Shown here: in pieces, positions 45,642 to 53,612 of the stretch | Numbering within the stretch: position 1 is the first letter of the stretch | How the letters are laid out: each line of letters begins with the position of its first letter | The notes under the pieces: generated by a model | Seen by the model: only the letters and a program-made list of their open reading frames with translations | What the model was told of the DNA's origin: nothing | Database searches by the model: none | Source: Planctomycetaceae bacterium | GTDB taxonomy: Bacteria > Planctomycetota > Planctomycetia > Pirellulales > Pirellulaceae | DNA length: 64,000 nucleotides | Direction: 5' to 3' | Assembly (NCBI GenBank): GCA_002709045.1 | Contig: PAPJ01000045.1 | Coordinates: 61,605-125,604 of the forward strand | Position numbers and translations under genes: made by a program

Positions 45642-46901
45642 ATGAAAACGATAATTGGAATTTCACTTTGTTTTATGTTTTGGGTGACCACTTGTGATTC
45701 GGCCTGTGCGGAAAATTGGTCCCGTTTTCGGGGCCCTTCGGGACAGGGTATTTCAAACGAGACAAAGCTGCCTGTTACATGGTCCACAACGAAGAACATT
45801 AAATGGAAGACAGACCTGCCGGGTAAGGGATGGTCTTCACCGATTGTCTTTAACGATCATCTATTTCTCACAGCATCCACTGAAGAGGGTGTATCCTGTC
45901 AGGTGATCTGCATTAACCGCAAGGATGGAAGCATCAACTGGAGCACCGAGGTTCATCGTCAGAAACCGGGCCCGATGAGAAAGCAAAACTCATATGCCAC
46001 GCCAACCCCAGTGACCGACGGAAACCATGTCTATTCCGTCTTTTATGACGGCACGATCATTGCCGTGGATTTCTCCGGAAACATCGTCTGGAAGAACAGC
46101 GAAGTAAAGTTCTTTAGTCTGCATGGTCTCGGCGCATCACCGATTCTGGCTAATGGGCAGGTTATCATGCCGTTCGACGGTAGTAGTCGCGAGGAAACTC
46201 AACTGGGATGGAAAATTCCCTGGGAAAAGGCCGTGATACTGTCGCTTGATGCCGAAGATGGATCGTTGCGTTGGAAAGGGCAACGCGGTAAATCACGTGT
46301 CGGGCACGTGACACCCATTCTGGTCAACAATGACAGCCAACTCATCAGCGCTGGGGGGGACCGTGTACAGGGATTCGATCCAACCACCGGTAAACGAATT
46401 TGGTCAGTCTACAGTCAGGGCGAAGGAGTTACTCCGTCGCCCGTTGTTGGCAATGGACTGATCTACACCTCATCCGGCTTTGAAGCCCCGACACTAAGGG
46501 CCATTCGACTAGGCGGTAACGGGGATGTGACCAAGTCGCACATCGCCTGGGAGCAAAAGAGTGGTGTCGCTGCGCTCTCGTCATTGTTATATATCAAGCC
46601 TTACCTTTACTCCATTTCACGAGATAATATTCTTCATTGCCTAGAGGCCTCATCCGGCAACATTGTATGGCGTCAGCGTCTGTCCGGCACCTACTCCGCT
46701 TCACCCGTTTATGCTGATGGACGCATTTACATTCTGTCTGCCGAGGGGATGACGTTAGTGCTACGCCCCGGTGCAAAATATGATGAAATCGCTCGCAACG
46801 ATATCAATGAAACCTGTTACGCTTCAATGGCTGTCTCGCAAGGTAACTTCTATATACGATCGGCCGAAAGTTTGTATTGTATTGGCAAAGAACGCCCCTA
46901 A
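45642..46901 (+). CDS. Exported PQQ-like beta-propeller protein (BamB-like)
   Basis: A 419-residue protein with AGGA upstream and a signal peptide ending near DSACA-E. It opens with WSRFRGPSGQGIS, a planctomycete signature of PQQ-like propellers, then repeats of the type GKIxWxxxL: SINWSTEV, GNIVWKNS, GSLRWKGQ, GKRIWSV, GNIVWRQRL. Such propellers rarely bind PQQ; they act as protein or ligand scaffolds. A bidirectional terminator follows about 70 bases after the stop. Confidence 0.85.
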   Translation: MKTIIGISLCFMFWVTTCDSACAENWSRFRGPSGQGISNETKLPVTWSTTKNIKWKTDLPGKGWSSPIVFNDHLFLTASTEEGVSCQVICINRKDGSINWSTEVHRQKPGPMRKQNSYATPTPVTDGNHVYSVFYDGTIIAVDFSGNIVWKNSEVKFFSLHGLGASPILANGQVIMPFDGSSREETQLGWKIPWEKAVILSLDAEDGSLRWKGQRGKSRVGHVTPILVNNDSQLISAGGDRVQGFDPTTGKRIWSVYSQGEGVTPSPVVGNGLIYTSSGFEAPTLRAIRLGGNGDVTKSHIAWEQKSGVAALSSLLYIKPYLYSISRDNILHCLEASSGNIVWRQRLSGTYSASPVYADGRIYILSAEGMTLVLRPGAKYDEIARNDINETCYASMAVSQGNFYIRSAESLYCIGKERP

Positions 46902-46969
46902 AGTCTCAACCGACCGTCTATATACTTCGCTCTGACAGCCACATTATTGGTGCGGAACAATCCAAATAA

Positions 46970-47000
46970 AAAAGGGCACTCTGATCAAAAGTGCCCTTTT
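46970..47000. terminator. Bidirectional terminator between convergent genes
   Basis: AAAAGGGCACT and AGTGCCCTTTT form a perfect 11-bp stem with a 9-nt loop. The T-run on each strand serves both the propeller gene (plus) and the porin gene (minus). Confidence 0.85.
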
Positions 47001-47026
47001 GGAATGCTCTTAAAAACTTTCATCTT

Positions 47027-48175
47027 CTAGTACGTAAGTACTGCGTCCATAAAGAACGATGTGTTATCCACAGTTCCGACTTTGCTATAACGGATCTCAG
47101 GCCGAAGTTTTAGATTTTCGATTTTACTCGAGTGGATATTTAATCCTACCGTGTGAGTCCTACCTTTATCGATACCTCTTATATCTTCGAAACGGTGCCC
47201 GATAGTCAACTTATCATTTAATTGATAAAACGCACTTTGGCGAAAGGCCTGAATGTTAAACCATGAACCCTCTTTCGTACCATAATAAAGTTCCATTGTC
47301 AGCTTGTCGTTTACCTTATGAGAAACACTAAGGTCATGGCTGTATTCCTCACTAATGATCTGAGCTGAGCGTGCATTAAAACCCGAAAGTGCACCCGCAT
47401 ATCCGTTGTAGCGAAGACGCGTGTTTTCGCCGAGGTTTGTCTTCGCACCAAATACGAACGTATCTTCAGCTGTGGCGTTCGGATTTTCGATAATTACGCC
47501 AGCCATGGTATTGAATGCAACGTTGATACCACTCGACCATCCGATATGATAATCAACCTGGCCAATCGTTCGATGAGCAACTACACCGTTTAATGTGTAG
47601 GGAGAGAGCGAAACTTCTGCTACCGTACGCGTGGCGAAAAACCTATCGCTGGAATAATGACCTGTATGGCTATCAGCTAAGAAATGCCCCAGTTTTAAGG
47701 TTGTATCACCGTAGTTTGTCGTCATGTAAAACTGAGGTAATGCCAGAGCGTATCCTCCACCGCGATCGAAACCAGCACTGTTGTCCCAATTGTTTCCATC
47801 ATTGTGGTGACCTTGAAAATAGCCCGCGTCCCGTCCATATAAAGCGTCCATCTGAAAGGAAACCCTTTCTCCAGCTTTCTTCATAGAGATGCCAAGTTGA
47901 TTAACGCCAACGGTTCCGTCATCTAATGCTCCAGTCGAAACACTGGAATCCGCAAGACCTCCGTTGCCGACGGACATCCATGAACCGAGTGAAAATCCCG
48001 CGGGAGTATTAGCCATCAATTTGGAAAACATATTTTCTGCAGGAGTGCCTTCATTGTTCGTGAAACGATCACTCTGCAATGCAGTGACATTCTCTGTTTT
48101 TTCCGTTTCCTCTGCGTTCACTAAGATCGCAGAACTCATTATTAGAAGAATACTAAGTCCACAAAAGATTCTCAT
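47027..48175 (-). CDS. Outer-membrane beta-barrel porin (BBP2-like)
   Basis: A 382-residue protein from the ATG at 48175; an upstream TTG at 48202 would only add nine residues. Signal peptide MRIFCGLSILLIMSSAILVNA-E, then an outer-membrane barrel with many alternating strands rich in Gly, Tyr and Phe. The opening FSLGSWMSVGNGGLADSS, the motif PQFYMTTNYGDTTLKLGHF and the final aromatic DAVLTY resemble OmpL-like beta-barrel porin-2 proteins, common in Planctomycetes. It probably lets small solutes through; selectivity cannot be read. Confidence 0.78.
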   Translation of the reverse strand: MRIFCGLSILLIMSSAILVNAEETEKTENVTALQSDRFTNNEGTPAENMFSKLMANTPAGFSLGSWMSVGNGGLADSSVSTGALDDGTVGVNQLGISMKKAGERVSFQMDALYGRDAGYFQGHHNDGNNWDNSAGFDRGGGYALALPQFYMTTNYGDTTLKLGHFLADSHTGHYSSDRFFATRTVAEVSLSPYTLNGVVAHRTIGQVDYHIGWSSGINVAFNTMAGVIIENPNATAEDTFVFGAKTNLGENTRLRYNGYAGALSGFNARSAQIISEEYSHDLSVSHKVNDKLTMELYYGTKEGSWFNIQAFRQSAFYQLNDKLTIGHRFEDIRGIDKGRTHTVGLNIHSSKIENLKLRPEIRYSKVGTVDNTSFFMDAVLTY

Positions 48176-48202
48176 TGTTTTATCCAATCCATGATTAAAC
48201 AA

Positions 48203-48516
48203 CTCTGAAGGGCCGGGTGCGCTTCTTTACACACTAGCATGTCGGCCTTTTGTCTATCGACTCTATTCTCTAGGGCAGGCGATCTTCAAATTAGAGCGCT
48301 CACAATTTGTAATTTTTAACAGCAGGTAATGTCGATTGTGAGGGTTTTGCTGAATTTTACCGGGCACAACAACTGTTCCTTCCCCCTCTAGATAACTACT
48401 CACGAGGTTACTAAATTAGCATCATCGCGAGCTATGAGGGAAGAGAATATATTGCCAATCATCCATCAGCTTAATACTTGAACGTTTCCGGCAGTTGCAC
48501 ATTCTAAATCAGTAAT
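48203..48516. other. Intergenic region
   Basis: 314 bases between the porin gene and the interrupted phosphodiesterase gene on the same strand. No gene or clear hairpin seen. Confidence 0.3.
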
Positions 48517-49374
48517 TTACTGATCAATTGAAGCATCTAATGCATCTGAAAGAGGTTTACCATCGGCATACGGGTATTTGATTCCAAGTAGTTTAGCGAT
48601 TGTCGGAGCGACAGCGGTATTATCTGCGCCTTGCAGTTTACCACCTGATCGTATACCCGCACCGGAGAGTATACACATCGCATTCATCTTCTGGAGTTTT
48701 GCTAGAAATCCATGAGTACCGAGTGCCGTTTGTGCTTCTTGGTAACTCGCAACAAGCGTTTCTCCATTCACGGATCCGGAGACGCCATATCCATCTTTAG
48801 CAACCAGGATGGCGTCAGGCACCTGACCGTATTCACGTGGGTGTGGAAAGCCAACTTCATTAAAGCGATCTGGCAGCAGAACGTCAGCAACACCTTCCTG
48901 TCCCATGAAGATCTTCCTGACTTCGGCAGATTCCTGTGGCGCTTTAGCCGGATTGGTACAGTACACAAAACCTAATCCACCTTCCGGAATCACGTGTACT
49001 TGTGCCTGCGTTAGCTTTCCGCCTTCTACCGTCAGTAACCCTTCCTTTCGCAGCAGGACATTGGGTCGAATCGCTTTGGGTGTCAGAGTAAAACCGTGAT
49101 CGGCAACCAAAATAATCGTGGTGGATTCACGCATTCCAGCCTCATCGATTGCCTCGATAATTCGAGACACACACATATCGGCATACGCATTAGCAGTATA
49201 GCTGTCTTGGGTTTGCGCCCCCCGTCGATGATGTGTCGCATCGTTATTCAACAGATGCACGAGCGTCAGGTGTGGTTTGCGCTCCCGAATCAAGTGACAG
49301 GCTGCTTCCGTCCAGACATAATCAAGACCGACAACACTCGCCTTGCGAAATGTCGCATGTGTTTCGTCCCGCAA
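48517..49374 (-). CDS. C-terminal fragment of the interrupted phosphodiesterase
   Basis: A 285-residue frame with a TTG start of convenience. It carries NNDATHHRRG, IILVADHGFTL and ALGTHGFL, the metal-binding half of the phosphodiesterase/alkaline phosphatase fold. It has no export signal and lacks the nucleophile, so it cannot work alone. Confidence 0.55.
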   Translation of the reverse strand: MRDETHATFRKASVVGLDYVWTEAACHLIRERKPHLTLVHLLNNDATHHRRGAQTQDSYTANAYADMCVSRIIEAIDEAGMRESTTIILVADHGFTLTPKAIRPNVLLRKEGLLTVEGGKLTQAQVHVIPEGGLGFVYCTNPAKAPQESAEVRKIFMGQEGVADVLLPDRFNEVGFPHPREYGQVPDAILVAKDGYGVSGSVNGETLVASYQEAQTALGTHGFLAKLQKMNAMCILSGAGIRSGGKLQGADNTAVAPTIAKLLGIKYPYADGKPLSDALDASIDQ

Positions 49375-49398
49375 GAACCCTTTTTCGATGAGTTCGGT

Positions 49399-49917
49399 TC
49401 ACAATCGCGGTGTTGTGTAATCCAGTGCATTGGGAACATCCGGAAACTGGTCATCAAACGATTTTGAATTGCGAGTGCAAGGCCAGTTCACTTCAGCAGT
49501 CCTAAGTCCCGCAGCATGCGCCACATCCACCACAGTGGGAACTTTTACGAGATCGCTCTGATCACGATGGGAATCAATCTTTACCGGTACTCCGATTCCG
49601 CCACGAACCAGAACTCCATTGGCAAGCACGCCATGCCTTCCAGGTTTCATACCTGTCACCAGAGTCGTGTGATTGGGCCAGGTAACCGAGGGGTCCGAGA
49701 CGGTCATTCCGCCTTCAACAAGACAGCCTTCCTGGGCAAGTCGACGTATGGTTGGCAAAGGAACTTTGGGGTCGTCTACCAGATAGGCTGCAAATCCGTC
49801 GATGCTGATAACAACCACATGCCGTTGAACTTCATTTGATAGAGCCCGGGAAGACGTATCAGGACAGGCAGTGATCAAGACTGCCAAACTGGCCAACCAA
49901 TAATTTCTACTTAACAT
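49399..49917 (-). CDS. N-terminal fragment of the interrupted phosphodiesterase
   Basis: A 172-residue frame: a signal peptide (NYWLASLAVLITA), the Asp40 metal site and the Thr79 nucleophile region, ending in ALDYTTPRL at the TGA. It lacks half of the metal ligands. Confidence 0.6.
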   Translation of the reverse strand: MLSRNYWLASLAVLITACPDTSSRALSNEVQRHVVVISIDGFAAYLVDDPKVPLPTIRRLAQEGCLVEGGMTVSDPSVTWPNHTTLVTGMKPGRHGVLANGVLVRGGIGVPVKIDSHRDQSDLVKVPTVVDVAHAAGLRTAEVNWPCTRNSKSFDDQFPDVPNALDYTTPRL

Positions 49918-50635
49918 ACTGCTTTGTCCTGTCTGTTTACATTATCGAAGGATATTACAAAATCAAATTTTTATACTCACCGATACTTTAGATTACCAAA
50001 TCATCCAACGCTAATAATTATTTCAGGTGTAAAAACAGCAAAGGAGTTGAAGGCCGTCCGGTGCGTTCACTACTGCAAATATCCACAACGAGCATCAATG
50101 CAATAAGCCCGGTCTGTTTATTTCTTGGGCTTCGCCTACCATTCCTTTATTCCATAATCCCAACAAAATGCCTGCTCACGTTACGATTCTCACTTTTGGC
50201 CGTATAAACATGCGAACATTTTCCTCGGGAAAAATACTGGAATACGATTATTAAACGCACAGGATGCCGGGGCTTTCAATACCTTGACAATGAAGTTACT
50301 AAATCGCTCAATCCTCCTGATGGTTCCCACTCATGCCGGATGAAGCAAAATTATTAACCCGGGAATTGGCCCAATTCGTTTTCGCGATTAATTAGCTGGA
50401 CATTGCAATAAGACGCCGCACTAGCAGTATCCAGCCGCATACCAACGTTAAGAATGCCCGAGAATTTTGGGGACAGCAGGTTTTGCGATACTAGCATCGT
50501 TATTTGAATCAACGGACTGCCGACATATCGTTTGCATGGGCACTCGGACTTTTGCCACAGTCGCATCAAGATGATACAAACGGTAAATACTTTAATCGAA
50601 GATTTACTCTTTCCGATTCACCAGGATCATCCAGC
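49918..50635. other. Divergent intergenic region
   Basis: About 720 bases between the phosphodiesterase and the kinase gene, containing promoters for both directions. No credible gene or strong repeat. The kinase frame is open from a TTG at 50504, but I place the start at the ATG at 50636. Confidence 0.3.
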
Positions 50636-53362
50636 ATGAATTATGACGATGGATTTAATACGGATTCCAATCACATAAATTCTGAGACCATACCGCCATC
50701 CCCTCAGACGCCCAACCTGTCGGGAGAGACCATTGGACCTTACGGGGTCATTCGCATCCTTGGCAAAGGAGCCATGGGAATCGTATATGAAGCGATCGAT
50801 TCCAAACTAGATCGCAGGGTAGCAATAAAAACGCTACCTACCGAATTTGCCCGTAAAGAAACACGAATCTCACGATTCAAACGAGAGGCCACCCTTCTGG
50901 CATCTCTTAGTCACCCTAATATTGCCACGGTTTTTAGCCACGAACAGTACAACCAGCAACATTGTTTGGTGATGGAGTACATTGAAGGCCAGGGACTAGA
51001 CGATGTTATTCTGAAATCCCAATTAACCCTACAGGAAATCCTGCAAATAGGATTACAAATTTCAGGTGCCTTAGAGACTGCACACAATCACGGCATCGTA
51101 CACCGCGACCTAAAACCGGCAAATATCAGGCTAACTTCCAATTTTACGGTCAAGGTCCTGGATTTTGGATTAGCAAAAAATATAAGATTTGAATCGTTGG
51201 GATCGGCGGAGGATCCAACCGGCCAAACCGCAGCGGGGCAGGTTTTAGGAACACCGTGCTACATGAGCCCGGAACAGGCACGCGGCAGGACAGTTGACAA
51301 ACGAACTGACCTTTGGGCCTTTGGCTGCATCCTATTTGAAATGCTCTCCGGCCAACGCGTTTTTGGTGGCGACAATATATCAGACACATTGGTTCAAGTC
51401 TTGGAACGGGAGCCGGACTGGACATTATTACCTGTCGATACGCCTGGACGACTGATCAAACTAGTTGAACGTTGCCTGCAGAAACATGTCGATGCAAGGC
51501 TTCCGGATGCAGGTATGATTCGCATCGAAATTGAAGAATTGATTGGTGGTCATTCTGCGTTGTCTAATGCCTCGGCAATTCGCCCCACTGTTTTGGGGAA
51601 ATCACGTTCACAACGATTATCCTTCTTATTTCTTTGTGTTTTTATCCTATCTGTCTCAGTTTTCACAGGCTGGCTTATTCGAGGTGCTCAGCTAGATAGC
51701 GAAGCCGTTCCGGAACCAGTAAGTTTTGCAAAGCCGTTTTACACTTCACTTCAACTTAAAGAACCGATCGTTTTAGGCATGGAATCCACAGCCTGTCTGC
51801 AAACGTGTTTCGCGATATCCCCCGACGGACTTACCATTGTTTATTCCTCAGGCATTCGCACAGCCCCGCTCGTAGTTCGGAAGTTGGACAGCTTTGCGGA
51901 TGTTATTATTCAGGGTACGGAAGGGGCACACAGCCCGTTTTTTTCACCGGACAGTGAACAGATAGCTTTCGTACAAAATGAAAAACTATGTGTCGTGCAT
52001 ACTGACGGAGGAAACGTAAAGACACTTGCTGATGCCGAAGTAGGCAGTGCGGGGGCCTGGCAAGCAGATGGGTTCATCTACTATCCAACTACAGAGGCAT
52101 CGACTCTTTGGAGAATTCCTGAAACCGGAGGAGTACGTGAAAAACTATATCTAACTTTTTGGGGTGGCTGTGAAAACCCGACCGCGTTACCCGACGGCAG
52201 TCTGGTTTTCACTAAGAAGCGAAACAGCATTCATGACGACTATTCCGAGACAATCGTATTCAATCCCGAAGACAAATCCGTGGTTTCTTTAGGAATCCTG
52301 GGCATGCATGTCGAATATTGCGAACTTGGATACCTCGTGTACTGCCGAGATGGTGGCCTCTATGCCCGGTCATTTGATGTTAAGACTACGACGCTTTCAG
52401 GAAATGAATTGGCGATCACTTCTAAAGTCGCAAGTAATGGAATCACAGGCAATGCTCATTTTGATGTTTCAAACAATGGCACGATTTTGTTTCTCGAAGG
52501 CCGCCGAATAGAACAGGGTTATTTATCGGTTATGGGACCTGACGGTAAGGTAAAAAGGAGGCTGGAAAATTTTCCAGCTGGAAGTTTTGGACGTTTTGAA
52601 TTATCTCCTAATGAGCGTTACTTAGCTCTGGAAATCGCCTCAGAAAGTGACGACATCTGGATTTATGATTTGTTCGAAAAGACGATTCGGAAAGTTACTA
52701 ATCAGGGCAATAATCATCTGCCGCTCTGGACACCTGACGGAAAAGCAATCTATTTTGGCTCCCGGGTAGGGGAACGTACGGGCTTATATAAGATGGGCGC
52801 TTTTGGGGGTAATAAAGAAAAATTAGCTGAATTTGATGATTGGTATATCAGGGTGGCCTTCGGGTCTAGCACTGACATTATGTTGCTGGAAAGGAACAAT
52901 GGAATCGCAGATGCTTCGGGGGTTCCCGATTTAGAAAACTTGACTGTCGAAAACAAGCACGTCAATTGGGGGCCGGTGATCTCACCCGATGATAAGTGGG
53001 TGGCATTCGTATCTGATCGCACTGGAAGATATGAGATTTTTGTAGCTCCCATGCCTCTGGATGTCCAAAATGCTCGCCAGGTGTCAATTGACGGCGGCTT
53101 TTTCCCAACATGGTCACGTGACGGAGGCAAAATATTTTACATTTATGACAACAAATTCTATCAGGTCAACATTGATAATAAAACATCCGACGCGTTAGCT
53201 GCTCCTGAAGAGCTCTTTGAACACGATTGGGTTGGAATTCCAGGACGGAATTATGCTCCATACGGTACTGACGGTGATTTTATAGCTGTGGAACCCATCG
53301 AGCCCGATCTGCCCGTAGAAAGACTCAAAATCATTCAAAATGCTTTATTACCCGGAAATTAA
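50636..53362 (+). CDS. Ser/Thr protein kinase with TolB-like beta-propeller sensor
   Basis: A 908-residue protein from the ATG at 50636 with AGGA upstream. Residues 34-305 are a PknB-type kinase: Gly-rich loop LGKGAMGIVYEA, VAIK with Lys65, HRDLKPAN with Asp158, DFG at 177-179, and GTPCYMSPEQARG as activation segment. One membrane helix at about 328-348 follows, then an extracytoplasmic region with repeated PD40/TolB motifs (FSPDSEQIAFV, LSPNERYLAL, ISPDDKWVAFVSDRTG). All catalytic residues are present, so it should be active, with the propeller probably sensing or recruiting. Common in Planctomycetes. Confidence 0.88.
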   Translation: MNYDDGFNTDSNHINSETIPPSPQTPNLSGETIGPYGVIRILGKGAMGIVYEAIDSKLDRRVAIKTLPTEFARKETRISRFKREATLLASLSHPNIATVFSHEQYNQQHCLVMEYIEGQGLDDVILKSQLTLQEILQIGLQISGALETAHNHGIVHRDLKPANIRLTSNFTVKVLDFGLAKNIRFESLGSAEDPTGQTAAGQVLGTPCYMSPEQARGRTVDKRTDLWAFGCILFEMLSGQRVFGGDNISDTLVQVLEREPDWTLLPVDTPGRLIKLVERCLQKHVDARLPDAGMIRIEIEELIGGHSALSNASAIRPTVLGKSRSQRLSFLFLCVFILSVSVFTGWLIRGAQLDSEAVPEPVSFAKPFYTSLQLKEPIVLGMESTACLQTCFAISPDGLTIVYSSGIRTAPLVVRKLDSFADVIIQGTEGAHSPFFSPDSEQIAFVQNEKLCVVHTDGGNVKTLADAEVGSAGAWQADGFIYYPTTEASTLWRIPETGGVREKLYLTFWGGCENPTALPDGSLVFTKKRNSIHDDYSETIVFNPEDKSVVSLGILGMHVEYCELGYLVYCRDGGLYARSFDVKTTTLSGNELAITSKVASNGITGNAHFDVSNNGTILFLEGRRIEQGYLSVMGPDGKVKRRLENFPAGSFGRFELSPNERYLALEIASESDDIWIYDLFEKTIRKVTNQGNNHLPLWTPDGKAIYFGSRVGERTGLYKMGAFGGNKEKLAEFDDWYIRVAFGSSTDIMLLERNNGIADASGVPDLENLTVENKHVNWGPVISPDDKWVAFVSDRTGRYEIFVAPMPLDVQNARQVSIDGGFFPTWSRDGGKIFYIYDNKFYQVNIDNKTSDALAAPEELFEHDWVGIPGRNYAPYGTDGDFIAVEPIEPDLPVERLKIIQNALLPGN

Positions 53363-53612
53363 ACAGAGACGGATCCACCAACATGTTACGCATTAGTAAC
53401 ACTATTAAAATCTTGTTTCCCCAACATACATTATGATAATGTGTGATACAAAAAATCCGTGTGGGCAAGCAGGCATTACAGCGGGTCTGACAAGTCGGTA
53501 AAAAAATGGTAACTCAGGAATGACATTTAGCATTCTTGAAGCATTGAAATATGTCAAATAGAATTCTCAACGCGATATTTTAAATGTCCCCTGATCTGAT
53601 ACTGAGCAAGAC

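Larger units (their letters stand above)
48517..49917 (-). pseudogene. Type I phosphodiesterase/alkaline phosphatase-family gene interrupted by an in-frame TGA
   Basis: Two open frames on the same strand and in the same phase are separated by a single TGA (49399-49401) and eight codons (TELIEKGF) before the next TTG. Reading through the TGA gives one continuous 466-codon protein of the nucleotide pyrophosphatase/phosphodiesterase type: signal peptide, metal-binding VISIDG (Asp40), nucleophile Thr79 in SVTWPNHTTLV, and later VHLLNNDATHH and ILVADHG. Everything except the stop is intact, so the mutation is recent, a sequencing error, or a recoded codon. A CGA-to-TGA change (Arg) is the simplest explanation. 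Confidence 0.75.

Noticed and set aside
49399..49401. Selenocysteine at the in-frame TGA of the phosphodiesterase
   Set aside because: The position is not a catalytic site of the family and the bases after it do not form a convincing bacterial SECIS hairpin. A point mutation or error is simpler.
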